Positions 8,733 to 15,445 of a DNA stretch of 15,445 bases are shown one piece after another. Both the position numbers and the translations under genes were made by a program. The stretch covers positions 1 through 15,445 of the forward strand of contig CALGOI010000394.1 in the NCBI GenBank assembly GCA_937959065.1, given 5' to 3'. The first letter of the stretch is position 1. Each line of letters starts with the position of its first letter. This DNA comes from an uncultured Ignavibacteriota bacterium (GTDB lineage: Bacteria > Bacteroidota > Ignavibacteria > Tepidaquicellales > Tepidaquicellaceae). The notes below the pieces were generated by a model. The model ran no database searches. It was not told the DNA's origin and saw only the letters and a list, made by a program, of their open reading frames with translations.

Positions 8733-10121
8733 CTACATATTCTTCAATTCATTCGTTAACTTCGTCATAGCATCTTTTGCATCCCCAAAGTACATCAGTG
8801 CGTTTGGGTATCCGAATAACTCGTTATCTATACCTGCATAACCGGCTGCCATTGACCTCTTGTTTATAATTACTGTCTTAGAAAGATCTGCATTTAATAT
8901 AGGCATTCCATAGATTGGACTGCTTTGATTATGCTTTGCAGCGGGATTAACAACATCGTTCGCGCCTATCACAAGCGCTATATCTGTATTTGAAAAATCA
9001 TCATTTATATCCTCGAGTGCCATCAGTCTGTCGTAGGGTACATCTGCTTCCGCTAATAGTACATTCATATGTCCGGGCATCCTGCCTGCTACAGGGTGTA
9101 TTGCAAATTTCACATCTATCCCCTTGCTTAGCAGGACATTCATCAGCTCTTTTACCGCATGCTGTGCCTGTGCAACCGCCATCCCATACCCTGGGATGAT
9201 AATAACCCTGCTGGCTGCATCAAATAGCATTGCAGCTTCTTCTACATCAACTGCCTTAATTGTTACCTCTTTTGCTTCAAGGTCATCAGCTGAAACTGCT
9301 ACGTTTGACCAGCCTCCTAATAAAACATTCATCAACGAGCGGTTCATCCCCTTGCACATAATATCGGTAAGGATTATTCCGGATGCTCCCACAAGAGCTC
9401 CTGTGATGATAAGAATATTATTCCCAAGCACAAACCCGGTCATTGAAGCCGCTATACCCGAATATGAATTTAAAAGTGAAATAACAACCGGCATATCTGC
9501 GCCGCCTATCGGCATTACTAGAAGCACTCCCATTAACAGCGCTATTACGACTATCAATTCATACACAAATGCTGAATCAGGGTCTGCGACAGCTATTACA
9601 CCTAAGGCAATTACAAATAATATCAATAAAACATTTATTAAATTCTGCATTGGAAATTTCACGCTTCTGCCGGTTACAATCCCTTGTAATTTTCCGAAAG
9701 CAATTAATGAACCGCTGAACGTTATAGCTCCGATCAATATACTTAATACGACCGTTATTGAAGTTTGTACATCATTACTTCCCGCACTATGGAAATATTC
9801 TGAAAAGGCAACAAGTGCAGATGCACCGCCTCCGAATCCGTTCAATAATCCAACCATCTGAGGCATGGCTGTCATTTCTACCTTAATTGCAATTGTTGCA
9901 CCTATTACAGAACCTATTATCATTCCGATTATGATCCATTCAAAAGTCACTATCCTTTGGTCTATAAGTGTAACGATTATTGCAATGAGCATACCTACAG
10001 CAGAATACTGGTTACCCTGTCTTGCTGTTTTTGGTGAACCCAGTTTTTTAATTCCGATTATGAATAAAACTGAAGCAACAAGGTAAAATATATATGGGGC
10101 AATATTTAAGAAATCATCCAT
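8733..10121 (-). CDS. pntB: NAD(P) transhydrogenase subunit beta (proton-translocating)
   Basis: This is the membrane and NADP(H)-binding subunit of the inner-membrane transhydrogenase, which couples proton entry to hydride transfer from NADH to NADP+. At 462 residues it matches the usual length of the family. About eight or nine hydrophobic helices fill residues 5-265, including the conserved GGADMPVVISLLNSYSG (206-222). Domain III (about 290-462) carries the NADP-binding landmarks GYGMAVAQAQ (311-320), HPVAGRMPGHMNV (342-354), GANDVVNPAA (386-395) and KRSMAAGYAGIDN (421-433). Where E. coli PntB has the proton-channel His91 (in EMPELVAILH), this protein has Asn94 (AMPQMVGLLN). The ATG at 10121 lies 5 bases after the pntAB stop, so it is the last gene of the pntAA-pntAB-pntB operon. 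No terminator hairpin is visible in the 21 bases after its stop. Confidence 0.98.
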   Translation of the reverse strand: MDDFLNIAPYIFYLVASVLFIIGIKKLGSPKTARQGNQYSAVGMLIAIIVTLIDQRIVTFEWIIIGMIIGSVIGATIAIKVEMTAMPQMVGLLNGFGGGASALVAFSEYFHSAGSNDVQTSITVVLSILIGAITFSGSLIAFGKLQGIVTGRSVKFPMQNLINVLLILFVIALGVIAVADPDSAFVYELIVVIALLMGVLLVMPIGGADMPVVISLLNSYSGIAASMTGFVLGNNILIITGALVGASGIILTDIMCKGMNRSLMNVLLGGWSNVAVSADDLEAKEVTIKAVDVEEAAMLFDAASRVIIIPGYGMAVAQAQHAVKELMNVLLSKGIDVKFAIHPVAGRMPGHMNVLLAEADVPYDRLMALEDINDDFSNTDIALVIGANDVVNPAAKHNQSSPIYGMPILNADLSKTVIINKRSMAAGYAGIDNELFGYPNALMYFGDAKDAMTKLTNELKNM

Positions 10122-10126
10122 TACTT

Positions 10127-10420
10127 CTATTTCTTATCCTTTTTCTTAAACATTTTGAGCATCCGGTCTGTGACCATATACCCGCCTACCACATTTATCA
10201 TCGCAAATATAATTGCAATCAGACCAAGTATTGTACTTAGAGTGAAATTCTCCGATCCCGCGCTGAGCAATGCGCCGATGATAGTTATACCCGATATAGC
10301 ATTTGAACCCGACATTAAGGGGGTATGTAATGTTGGAGGTACTTTCGATATCAGCTCAAAACCGATAAATATAGCGAGTACGAATACATATATCATCATT
10401 AAGAATGCAAAATTTTCCAT
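10127..10420 (-). CDS. pntAB: NAD(P) transhydrogenase subunit alpha part 2 (membrane segment)
   Basis: This small membrane subunit supplies the domain II helices that E. coli fuses to the end of PntA; the split form is known from Rhodospirillum rubrum and Thermus. The 97 residues contain three hydrophobic helices (about 5-24, 33-54 and 59-84). Family signatures are HTPLMSGSNAISGI (32-45) and GGYMVTDRMLKMF (79-91), followed by a lysine-rich cytoplasmic tail. His32, at the start of the second helix, lies in the conserved HTPLMSG motif and is a candidate proton-channel histidine, complementing the Asn in PntB. The ATG at 10420 is only 2 bases after the pntAA stop, and pntB begins 5 bases after this stop, so the three genes are almost certainly cotranscribed and translationally coupled. 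Confidence 0.97.
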   Translation of the reverse strand: MENFAFLMMIYVFVLAIFIGFELISKVPPTLHTPLMSGSNAISGITIIGALLSAGSENFTLSTILGLIAIIFAMINVVGGYMVTDRMLKMFKKKDKK

Positions 10421-10422
10421 AG

Positions 10423-11556
10423 CTATGAATTGTTTATTGATTCAAGGGTTGGTTTATGTATTATTTCTCCGTCTTTTACAATAAAAATAGCTTTTACTAT
10501 ATCATCTTCCATATCGAGATTCAACTCCCCTTCTTTTGTAATTAGTTTTAATAGATTTAGGATATTCTTCGAATAAACTTCACTTGCGTCTTTAGGGACT
10601 AAAGATGGGATGTTCGGTTCGCCAATGATTTTTACCCCGTTTTTATCAACTGTCTTATTCAACTCGCTTAACTCGCAATTACCTCCGAATTCTACTGCCA
10701 TATCCAGTATGACCGCTCCGGGTCTCATTTTTTCTACCATTTCTTTTGTTACAAGTACTGGCGCTTTCTTTCCTGGTACTAATGCTGTTGTTATAACTAC
10801 GTCTGCTTCCGTAATATGCTTAAACAATAGGTCTTTTTGCTTCTGTAAAAATTCCGCGGATGCTTCTTTAGCATAGCCCCCTTTATCCTGCATGTCTTCA
10901 GCTCCTTCTACTTCAATGAATTTTCCTCCCAGGCTCTGAACCTCTTCTTTTACTGCAGGCCTTATATCGGATACTTCTACAACTGCCCCTAATCTTTTTG
11001 CTGTACCCAGTGCCTGTAAACCGGCTACCCCTGCTCCCATTATTACAACTTTTGCAGGTGTGATTGTACCAGCGGCTGTCATCATAAGTGGAAATATTTT
11101 CCCTAATTCATTTGCGCACATTAGTACGCTCTTATAACCCGCTAAATTCGCTTGCGAGCTCAATGCGTCCATTGATTGTGCCCTGGTTATTCGGGGGATT
11201 GCATCCATGGCAAGGATATTAACTCCCTTTTCCTTTGCCGATTTTATCGTGTCGTGATTTGATAATGGAAATATAAAGGAAATGACATACGAACCCTTCT
11301 TAATTGAGTCAAGTTCGTCCTTTGTTGGTTTTTGTACCTTGAGGATAACATTTGCCCCTTTGTACAGGGATTTTGGATCATTGATTATGGTTGCTCCGGA
11401 ATTTATGTACGAATCATCGCTGAAACCCGCATACTCTCCTGCTGCTTTCTCTACATGAACCTCAAAACCCAGTTTAATAAGCTTTGATGCAGTATCCGGT
11501 GATATTGAAACCCGCTTCTCTCCGGGGGTGATCTCTTTTGGGACAGCTAATATCAA
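10423..11556 (-). CDS. pntAA: NAD(P) transhydrogenase subunit alpha part 1 (NAD(H)-binding)
   Basis: This is the soluble domain I of the transhydrogenase, which binds NAD(H) on the cytoplasmic side. The 377 residues agree with the split-type family (about 380). It opens with the family-typical VPKE..PGEKRVSISP. The segment PRITRAQSMDALSSQ (121-135) holds residues matching the R. rubrum Arg127/Gln132/Asp135/Ser138 nicotinamide-site set. The Rossmann motif GAGVAG is at 174-179 with the acidic SDIRP at 196-200. The mobile-loop motif GGYA is at 226-229, and DMAVEFGGNCE is at 285-295. The start is a TTG at 11556: no in-frame ATG lies upstream in the open frame, and translation from TTG gives MILAVPKE, which aligns with the family N-terminus. 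It lacks the membrane helices, which are supplied by pntAB. Confidence 0.97.
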   Translation of the reverse strand: MILAVPKEITPGEKRVSISPDTASKLIKLGFEVHVEKAAGEYAGFSDDSYINSGATIINDPKSLYKGANVILKVQKPTKDELDSIKKGSYVISFIFPLSNHDTIKSAKEKGVNILAMDAIPRITRAQSMDALSSQANLAGYKSVLMCANELGKIFPLMMTAAGTITPAKVVIMGAGVAGLQALGTAKRLGAVVEVSDIRPAVKEEVQSLGGKFIEVEGAEDMQDKGGYAKEASAEFLQKQKDLLFKHITEADVVITTALVPGKKAPVLVTKEMVEKMRPGAVILDMAVEFGGNCELSELNKTVDKNGVKIIGEPNIPSLVPKDASEVYSKNILNLLKLITKEGELNLDMEDDIVKAIFIVKDGEIIHKPTLESINNS

Positions 11557-11595
11557 ATTACTGGAAATTTGATTATTCCTACATAATAATGTAAC

Positions 11596-11625
11596 TATAT
11601 AATATAGTAAAATATTTTAACACAA
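11596..11625 (-). promoter_or_regulatory. Candidate promoter for the pnt operon
   Basis: Read on the minus strand, TTGTGT (11625-11620) and TATATA (11601-11596) are separated by 18 bases. This would put the transcription start near 11589, about 30 bases before the TTG start of pntAA. The match is to a generic sigma-70 pattern in very AT-rich DNA, and Bacteroidota-type promoters often use a different -7 element, so support is weak. Confidence 0.3.
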
Positions 11626-11634
11626 ATTGTGATA
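11618..11634. promoter_or_regulatory. 17-bp near-perfect palindrome upstream of pntAA, possible operator
   Basis: TAACACAAATTGTGATA has 8-base arms around a central A with one mismatched pair. It overlaps the putative -35 element of the pnt promoter and is centred about 70 bases from the pntAA start. The geometry fits a dimeric regulator site; the regulator is not identifiable. Confidence 0.3.
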
Positions 11635-11682
11635 CAAATCATACAGTATTTCAAATTAATTAAATAATTTTAAATTATAGTT

Positions 11683-11755
11683 AGGATGGATTGATTTGAT
11701 TCATCTTCACTTATCTGGTAGTTCAAACGGGATAGAAATATCCCGTTTTTTTTTT
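11683..11755 (+). ncRNA. Candidate small RNA ending in an orphan terminator
   Basis: A strong plus-strand terminator (11725-11755) has no plus-strand protein gene before it: everything upstream for nearly 3 kb is the minus-strand pnt operon. Just upstream, GATGGAT...ATTCATC (11683-11703) can form a second stem with one G-T pair. A short structured transcript is therefore plausible. Its 5' end and promoter are not determined from the sequence. Confidence 0.25.
11725..11755 (+). terminator. Rho-independent terminator, plus strand
   Basis: A perfect 10-bp stem AAACGGGATA (11725-11734) with a GAAA tetraloop pairs with TATCCCGTTT (11739-11748), followed by an uninterrupted T run to 11755. On the minus strand the tail would have only three Ts, so its direction is plus. 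No protein gene upstream explains it. Confidence 0.85.
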
Positions 11756-11785
11756 ATAACAAAAAAATCTGCCTGAATAATAAAC

Positions 11786-11816
11786 AAAGCGTCCCGCCGC
11801 ACATTCGGGACGCTTT
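11786..11816. terminator. Perfect 11-bp hairpin with T tail, probable terminator
   Basis: AAAGCGTCCCG (11786-11796) pairs exactly with CGGGACGCTTT (11806-11816) across a 9-base loop. Ts continue on the plus strand to 11818. The minus-strand tail is TTTGTTTATT, so it may work in both directions. It lies 30 bases after the preceding terminator. Confidence 0.7.
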
Positions 11817-12090
11817 TTATAAGAAAATTCAATCGAAATTGAATCTCCTAAAACCTGTAAGACACAAATATTTTATAAATAGAATCAGACAGAATAAAAC
11901 CTGGTAATTCTCACATCAAAAATAGAATAAAGCCTAACGGCTATGCAATGAAGTATTGAAGATTGAACTATAGAAGTATGAGAGCAATAAGAGTTGTGCG
12001 GATGTATTATTATTTGTTTTTAATATATTGATAATAATAAGTATATGCAAGGAAAACTCTATGCAACTATTCTAAAAAAATTGATAAACG

Positions 12091-12122
12091 AAAAGTGCCC
12101 TGAGTTTCCTCAAGGCACTTTT
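12091..12122 (-). terminator. Terminator of the large YCF48 gene
   Basis: AAAAGTGCC-C-TGAG (12091-12104), loop TTTC, CTCA-A-GGCACTTTT (12109-12122) forms a 13-bp stem with one C-A mismatch. It begins 35 bases beyond the stop of the minus-strand gene at 12157. The A-rich left flank gives a T tail on the minus strand. Confidence 0.85.
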
Positions 12123-12156
12123 GGGAATTAATAAATTTAATTTAACTGCTTGGATA

Positions 12157-14871
12157 TTACTTCACCAGCACCATCTTTTTAGTGGATATTAAATTATTAT
12201 CCACCACGAGTGAATAAAAATACACTCCGGATGCCATATTGCTTCCGTTAAAGTTATATGAGACTATTCCTGCATTCATCCTCTCATTGTTTATCAGGTT
12301 AGCTACTTCCCTACCGGCCATATCATAGACTTTTAATGATACATTTCCTGCACGGGGTAACCCGAATTTGATCGTTGTGCTTGGATTGAAAGGATTAGGA
12401 TAGTTCTGATCCAGATAGTATTTATCAGGAACACTATTTGTAAAAATAATTTCAGTGCCTGTAAGATTTTCTTCGTATCTCCAGATATTAGCTCCGGATC
12501 CGCATACAAAAGCCCTGTTCGTCGCTGTCATCTTTGCATTATATAAAGTACTGGCAGATGTATTGTTCGATTCCCAGGTGGTACCTCCGTCCCGGGTCCG
12601 GAATACCCTGCCTATGGTTCCTGTCACAATACCATTATACTGGTCTACAAAATTTACTGAATAAACTGTTGTTGAGAATGGCACATCACATGTATCCCAG
12701 TTGACTCCGCCGTCAGTCGTTCTTCTTACCTTGCCGGTAGTCGATGATAACCAGCCGGTATTAGCGTCTAACATCTTTATACTATATATAATAGATGTTC
12801 CTACATTTGATGTTTGTGATGTAGTTGTTGCGCCTCCATCGGTTGTTTTATACAAATTTCCTGACTGCCCTGCTGCCCAGCCGGTATTAACATCGACAAA
12901 TGATGCTGTATATACATCATTGGTGCCGCCGCCCCAAACATATGGAGTCCATGATGAACCTCCGTCAGTGGTTTTGTAGTTATTCCCATCGTCTCCAAAT
13001 ACATAACCTGTATTTACATTCAAGAATACCGCTTTCTCAAGTTCAGTTGTAGTACCTGTAGCTGTAGTTGGACTCCATGTTACGCCTCCGTCTGTCGTCT
13101 TATGTACCCCTCCTTCGTCGCCAACCACATAACCCGTCAGTGCATTGACCATTGATATACCGTTCAGGTCCTCATCAGCTGTGGCTGAAAAATTACCTAA
13201 TTGCCATGAATCTCCTCCGTTAGTCGAATACATAACCTGGTCAAATACTGTTCCTGCAATTCCTGGTGAACCTACAGCTATTACTCTGCCTGTAGTACTT
13301 TCTGCCCAGATATCATATAAATTTCCTGCTTTGATCCATGTAGTATAAGCTATCCTGTTTGAAGGACTGTTCCTTTTATTTATTAATCCATTTGCCCCTA
13401 CTGTAAGCAAGGTATCACCGGTTGAACTTAAGCTCGTTGCATAATACGTGCTGGTCCAAGGTTGTGAAGGATTTAGGAACTGGACTGTATCAAATGCATT
13501 CACACCGACAGGTGATTTGTAAATATTAAATGAATTTCCCGTTATATATACGTTAGTTTGACTGGCAGGTCTGTTTTCTCCTAAAATAACATTATCCATC
13601 CTTATTCCGGTACCATCCAGATTTGAATGTCTGAATGCTATGAATACATTCTGCCCGGCAAAAGCTCCCATATTTACTGCATACCTTTTATATGTCCCGG
13701 GTCTTGGAGGATATGTGTTTCCGGTTGTATCTATCAAACTGTTTACACCTATTGACAAGATCCTCGTCATTGTTGAAGTATCAGATGAGGTACCTGCAAA
13801 TACTTGCAATGAATCCCAGTCGAAGAATGATCCCGTGTAGCTTCGTCTCAGCCAGAATGAAAGTGAATCACCGGCAAAGACTGCATTCGAATTTGTTACA
13901 AGCCAGTCATATCCGCCTGTTGTCTCCCAATCACTCAATGCGCACGCTGGTGAGGAATATGCGCTCGTAGTCGATCGGTTCCATTGCTTTGTACCAAGCA
14001 AGTTTGCACTGCTCCATCCGGTTGGTGGAAATGTTGTCGATGTAAAATCTTCATTTAGTGTCGGGGATGGTAACGTCATATTTTGAAAATCAATATCATA
14101 AAAAGTTGATGATGCAACCCCTGTGTTGGTACTTGTCCAGGTTGTCCCAAAATTTGTCGTGTAACGGATGGCAGAGCTGGATCCGCATACATAACCTGTA
14201 TTCGCATCTACGAAGTTAACTCTGTAAAGTGTCGCGGATGTACCCGTGCTTATCGTGGTCCATGTTGTTCCACCGTCTGTCGTTCTTCTTACATTCCCGG
14301 ATGTAGATGTGGCTATTACGTTGTTTGCATCCTTTGCGTAAACATTATAATATGTTGCGCTTGGTGGTGTGCCCATCTGAGTCCATGTGGCACCACCGTC
14401 TGTTGTCATTGCTACCCTGCCGCTTGATGTACCCGCTGCAAAACCTGTATTTGCGTCCAGAAAATATAATCCGTACCATGTCGCGCTTGAAGATACTGCT
14501 ACTACTGAAGTATCCCACGTATCTCCGCCATTGGTTGTTTTCATTATTTTACCCCCGTTACCGCCTGCCCACCCGGTATTCATGTTGATAAAATAAGCAT
14601 CATATAATAACTCATATCCGCCTGACGCGTCTTTATAAATGTTGTCGCGGATAAACCATGTGCTTCCTGCGTTTGTGGTTCGCATAAATGTTGCCCCGTA
14701 ACCAACTGCATACCAGTTGTTTGCATCCCACATTCTTACCCATCTCAAAGTGTTTCCCTGAGGTGATTGATGAAGCCATTTGTACTGATTTACTTCCTGT
14801 GCGCTCAATAAGCTTACACTTATTGTAATAAAAATAGCGCACCAGAAAAGAGAGAAAAAGAATCTTCTCAT
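12157..14871 (-). CDS. T9SS-exported YCF48-type beta-propeller protein with inserted choice-of-anchor J domain
   Basis: The 904-residue protein has a Sec signal (RRFFFSLFWCAIFITISVSLL, ending near SAQ at 23-25). YCF48/Asp-box blades fill about 40-260 and 515-800; typical units read 'DANTGYVCG...RYTTNFGTTW' and 'KTTDGGVTW'. A separate beta-sandwich segment (about 272-432) begins 'EDF..TTFPPTGW', has GDSLSFWLRR in the middle, and ends 'GQNVFIAFRH..LDGTGIRMDNV', which fits the choice-of-anchor J/cleaved-adhesin (MAM-like) fold. Blade sequence resumes immediately with NVYITGNSFNIYKS. A T9SS type A domain covers 817-904 (NYPNPFNP, ASGVYFY, KKMVLVK). Translation starts at the ATG at 14871 with a strong Shine-Dalgarno. 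Its role is probably an outer-surface or secreted binding/adhesion protein (inference); no catalytic site is visible. It may be its own transcription unit. Confidence 0.93.
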   Translation of the reverse strand: MRRFFFSLFWCAIFITISVSLLSAQEVNQYKWLHQSPQGNTLRWVRMWDANNWYAVGYGATFMRTTNAGSTWFIRDNIYKDASGGYELLYDAYFINMNTGWAGGNGGKIMKTTNGGDTWDTSVVAVSSSATWYGLYFLDANTGFAAGTSSGRVAMTTDGGATWTQMGTPPSATYYNVYAKDANNVIATSTSGNVRRTTDGGTTWTTISTGTSATLYRVNFVDANTGYVCGSSSAIRYTTNFGTTWTSTNTGVASSTFYDIDFQNMTLPSPTLNEDFTSTTFPPTGWSSANLLGTKQWNRSTTSAYSSPACALSDWETTGGYDWLVTNSNAVFAGDSLSFWLRRSYTGSFFDWDSLQVFAGTSSDTSTMTRILSIGVNSLIDTTGNTYPPRPGTYKRYAVNMGAFAGQNVFIAFRHSNLDGTGIRMDNVILGENRPASQTNVYITGNSFNIYKSPVGVNAFDTVQFLNPSQPWTSTYYATSLSSTGDTLLTVGANGLINKRNSPSNRIAYTTWIKAGNLYDIWAESTTGRVIAVGSPGIAGTVFDQVMYSTNGGDSWQLGNFSATADEDLNGISMVNALTGYVVGDEGGVHKTTDGGVTWSPTTATGTTTELEKAVFLNVNTGYVFGDDGNNYKTTDGGSSWTPYVWGGGTNDVYTASFVDVNTGWAAGQSGNLYKTTDGGATTTSQTSNVGTSIIYSIKMLDANTGWLSSTTGKVRRTTDGGVNWDTCDVPFSTTVYSVNFVDQYNGIVTGTIGRVFRTRDGGTTWESNNTSASTLYNAKMTATNRAFVCGSGANIWRYEENLTGTEIIFTNSVPDKYYLDQNYPNPFNPSTTIKFGLPRAGNVSLKVYDMAGREVANLINNERMNAGIVSYNFNGSNMASGVYFYSLVVDNNLISTKKMVLVK

Positions 14872-14875
14872 GAAA

Positions 14876-14885
14876 TCCTCCTTTT
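14876..14885 (-). promoter_or_regulatory. Strong ribosome binding site for the gene at 12157-14871
   Basis: On the minus strand AAAAGGAGGA ends 4 bases before the ATG, with GGAGG 5 bases away. It fixes the start and is by far the best Shine-Dalgarno in the window. Confidence 0.85.
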
Positions 14886-15059
14886 AATTAAATAAAATGA
14901 ATTAAATTAATCCTAAAAACGAAATGGTTGAAATTTTCGAATGATTAGTATCGGATGTTAAACACTATTACTTTTCTGCAGATTATTAGGGTTGAGTGCA
15001 GATATTCTAACAGATATATAGGATTTTTCCTACAATGATATGCGTATTTTCTTACATTT

Positions 15060-15088
15060 TATATACTTTATAATATTTAAATAATCAA
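15060..15088 (-). promoter_or_regulatory. Candidate promoter for the gene at 12157-14871
   Basis: On the minus strand TTGATT (15088-15083), a 17-base spacer and TATATA (15065-15060) form a sigma-70-like pair. It lies in the 278-base gap after the upstream gene, and would leave a leader of about 180 bases. The local DNA is very AT-rich, so the match could be chance. Confidence 0.25.
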
Positions 15089-15149
15089 GCTAAAAAAAAT
15101 GAAGTTTCGCGGCTTTAAAGTAAGAAATCGAACGGAATTTGAACAAATT

Positions 15150-15445
15150 TTACTTGATGAGAAGCATTTTCTTGGTAGATATGGGATTCCCGTTAACTGT
15201 TAAGCTGTAAAAATAGATTCCGGATGAAAGCATTCCGGCATCGAATTTTTTTGAATGGCTTCCTGAGGCCAAATTCTCATTATTAACAAGAATTACAATT
15301 TCCCTGCCAGTAATGTCATGTACCTTTAATGTGACAGTGCTTTGAACCGGGATGTCAAATTTTATGGTTGTGATTGGATTAAATGGATTTGGATGGTTTT
15401 GATATAAATTAATATTTGTAGGATTGTTAATGTTTTCAATATCAT
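15150..15445 (-). CDS. C-terminal T9SS sorting domain of a protein truncated by the window edge
   Basis: The frame enters from the window edge and stops with TAA at 15152-15150, giving the last 97 residues of a larger protein. They are almost entirely a T9SS type A sorting domain: NHPNPFNPITTIKFDIP, then KVHDITGREI, SSGIYFYSL and the terminal KKMLLIK. The first motif has His instead of the usual Tyr (NHPNPFNP). Nothing upstream in the protein is visible, so its function is unknown beyond being exported by the type IX system. It is on the same strand as the gene at 12157-14871, 278 bases upstream of that start, with no clear terminator hairpin between. Confidence 0.88.
   Translation of the reverse strand, partial: DIENINNPTNINLYQNHPNPFNPITTIKFDIPVQSTVTLKVHDITGREIVILVNNENLASGSHSKKFDAGMLSSGIYFYSLTVNGNPISTKKMLLIK

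Larger units (their letters stand above)
11557..12156. other. 600-base intergenic region: no convincing protein gene, several structured elements
   Basis: This stretch lies between the pntAA start and the end of the large YCF48 gene. It contains a possible pnt promoter with an overlapping palindrome (11596-11634), a plus-strand terminator (11725-11755), a perfect hairpin (11786-11816), a 7-bp inverted repeat ATTCAAT-CGAA-ATTGAAT (11827-11844) and the terminator at 12091-12122. Between about 11850 and 12090 I see nothing but AT-rich sequence with very short, unsupported ORFs. Confidence 0.7.

Noticed and set aside
9124..9861. 245-codon open frame on the plus strand opposite pntB
   Set aside because: It lies entirely antisense to a strongly conserved pntB, and its residue composition (Ile/Thr/Pro/Ala-rich) is what reversed membrane-protein codons give. 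There is no start context or recognisable domain.
11850..12090. Small plus-strand ORFs such as the one from about 11979 (MRAIRVV...)
   Set aside because: They are under 20 codons, in AT-rich DNA, without a ribosome binding site or recognisable product.
12455..14596. Several 66-93 codon plus-strand frames opposite the large YCF48 gene
   Set aside because: They recur in step with the repeated GGxxW blades of the opposite strand and are shadows of that repetitive coding sequence.
12157..14871. Regular repeats suggesting a CRISPR or DNA tandem array
   Set aside because: The periodicity is of the protein blades (GGxxW units), with diverged DNA and no constant repeat/spacer lengths.
15136..15149. 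AATTTG-AA-CAAATT inverted repeat as terminator of the gene ending at 15150
   Set aside because: The two-base gap is too short for an RNA loop, the stem is AT-only, and no T tract follows.

Overview
The window looks like chromosomal DNA from a member of the Ignavibacteria or a close relative in the Bacteroidota/Chlorobiota lineage. The evidence is the type A T9SS (type IX secretion) C-terminal sorting domain ending six of the nine protein-coding genes or gene fragments called here or seen in their paralogues (NYPNPFNP motif, then a beta-rich 'SGVYFY' segment and a KKMxLxK terminus), together with AT-rich intergenic DNA, mostly weak Shine-Dalgarno sites and Sec signal peptides. This lineage call is inference from protein style; no rRNA or tRNA gene is present.

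Layout. (1) Positions 1-8711 hold two successive copies of a divergent two-gene module. Each has a minus-strand secreted YCF48/Asp-box beta-propeller protein and a plus-strand secreted propeller protein with one c-type haem motif (CVGCH), a discoidin-like domain and a T9SS tail. Copy 1 is 1-1151 (truncated by the window edge) plus 1218-3713. Copy 2 is 3879-6044 plus 6201-8711. Between the copies lie a 47-nt tandem repeat and a bidirectional terminator. (2) Positions 8733-11556 hold a compact minus-strand operon, pntAA-pntAB-pntB, encoding the complete three-subunit proton-translocating NAD(P) transhydrogenase. (3) Positions 11557-12156 are 600 bases without a convincing protein gene. They contain a promoter/palindrome candidate for pnt, an orphan plus-strand terminator that may end a small RNA, a second perfect hairpin, and the terminator of the next gene. 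(4) Positions 12157-14871 hold a third large YCF48-type T9SS protein, which carries a jelly-roll (choice-of-anchor J) domain inserted in a propeller blade. (5) Positions 15150-15445 hold the T9SS tail of another gene that continues past the window.

How they fit. The haem-propeller proteins resemble the HzsA-related family (the alpha subunit of anammox hydrazine synthase has the same propeller plus CxxCH plan), but nothing here indicates hydrazine synthesis. The most interesting inference is a duplicated cassette that places a monohaem propeller protein and a YCF48 propeller protein at the cell surface or outside the cell, perhaps as partners. The pnt operon is ordinary inner-membrane redox metabolism (NADH/NADPH balance driven by proton motive force) and has no evident functional link to the surface proteins.
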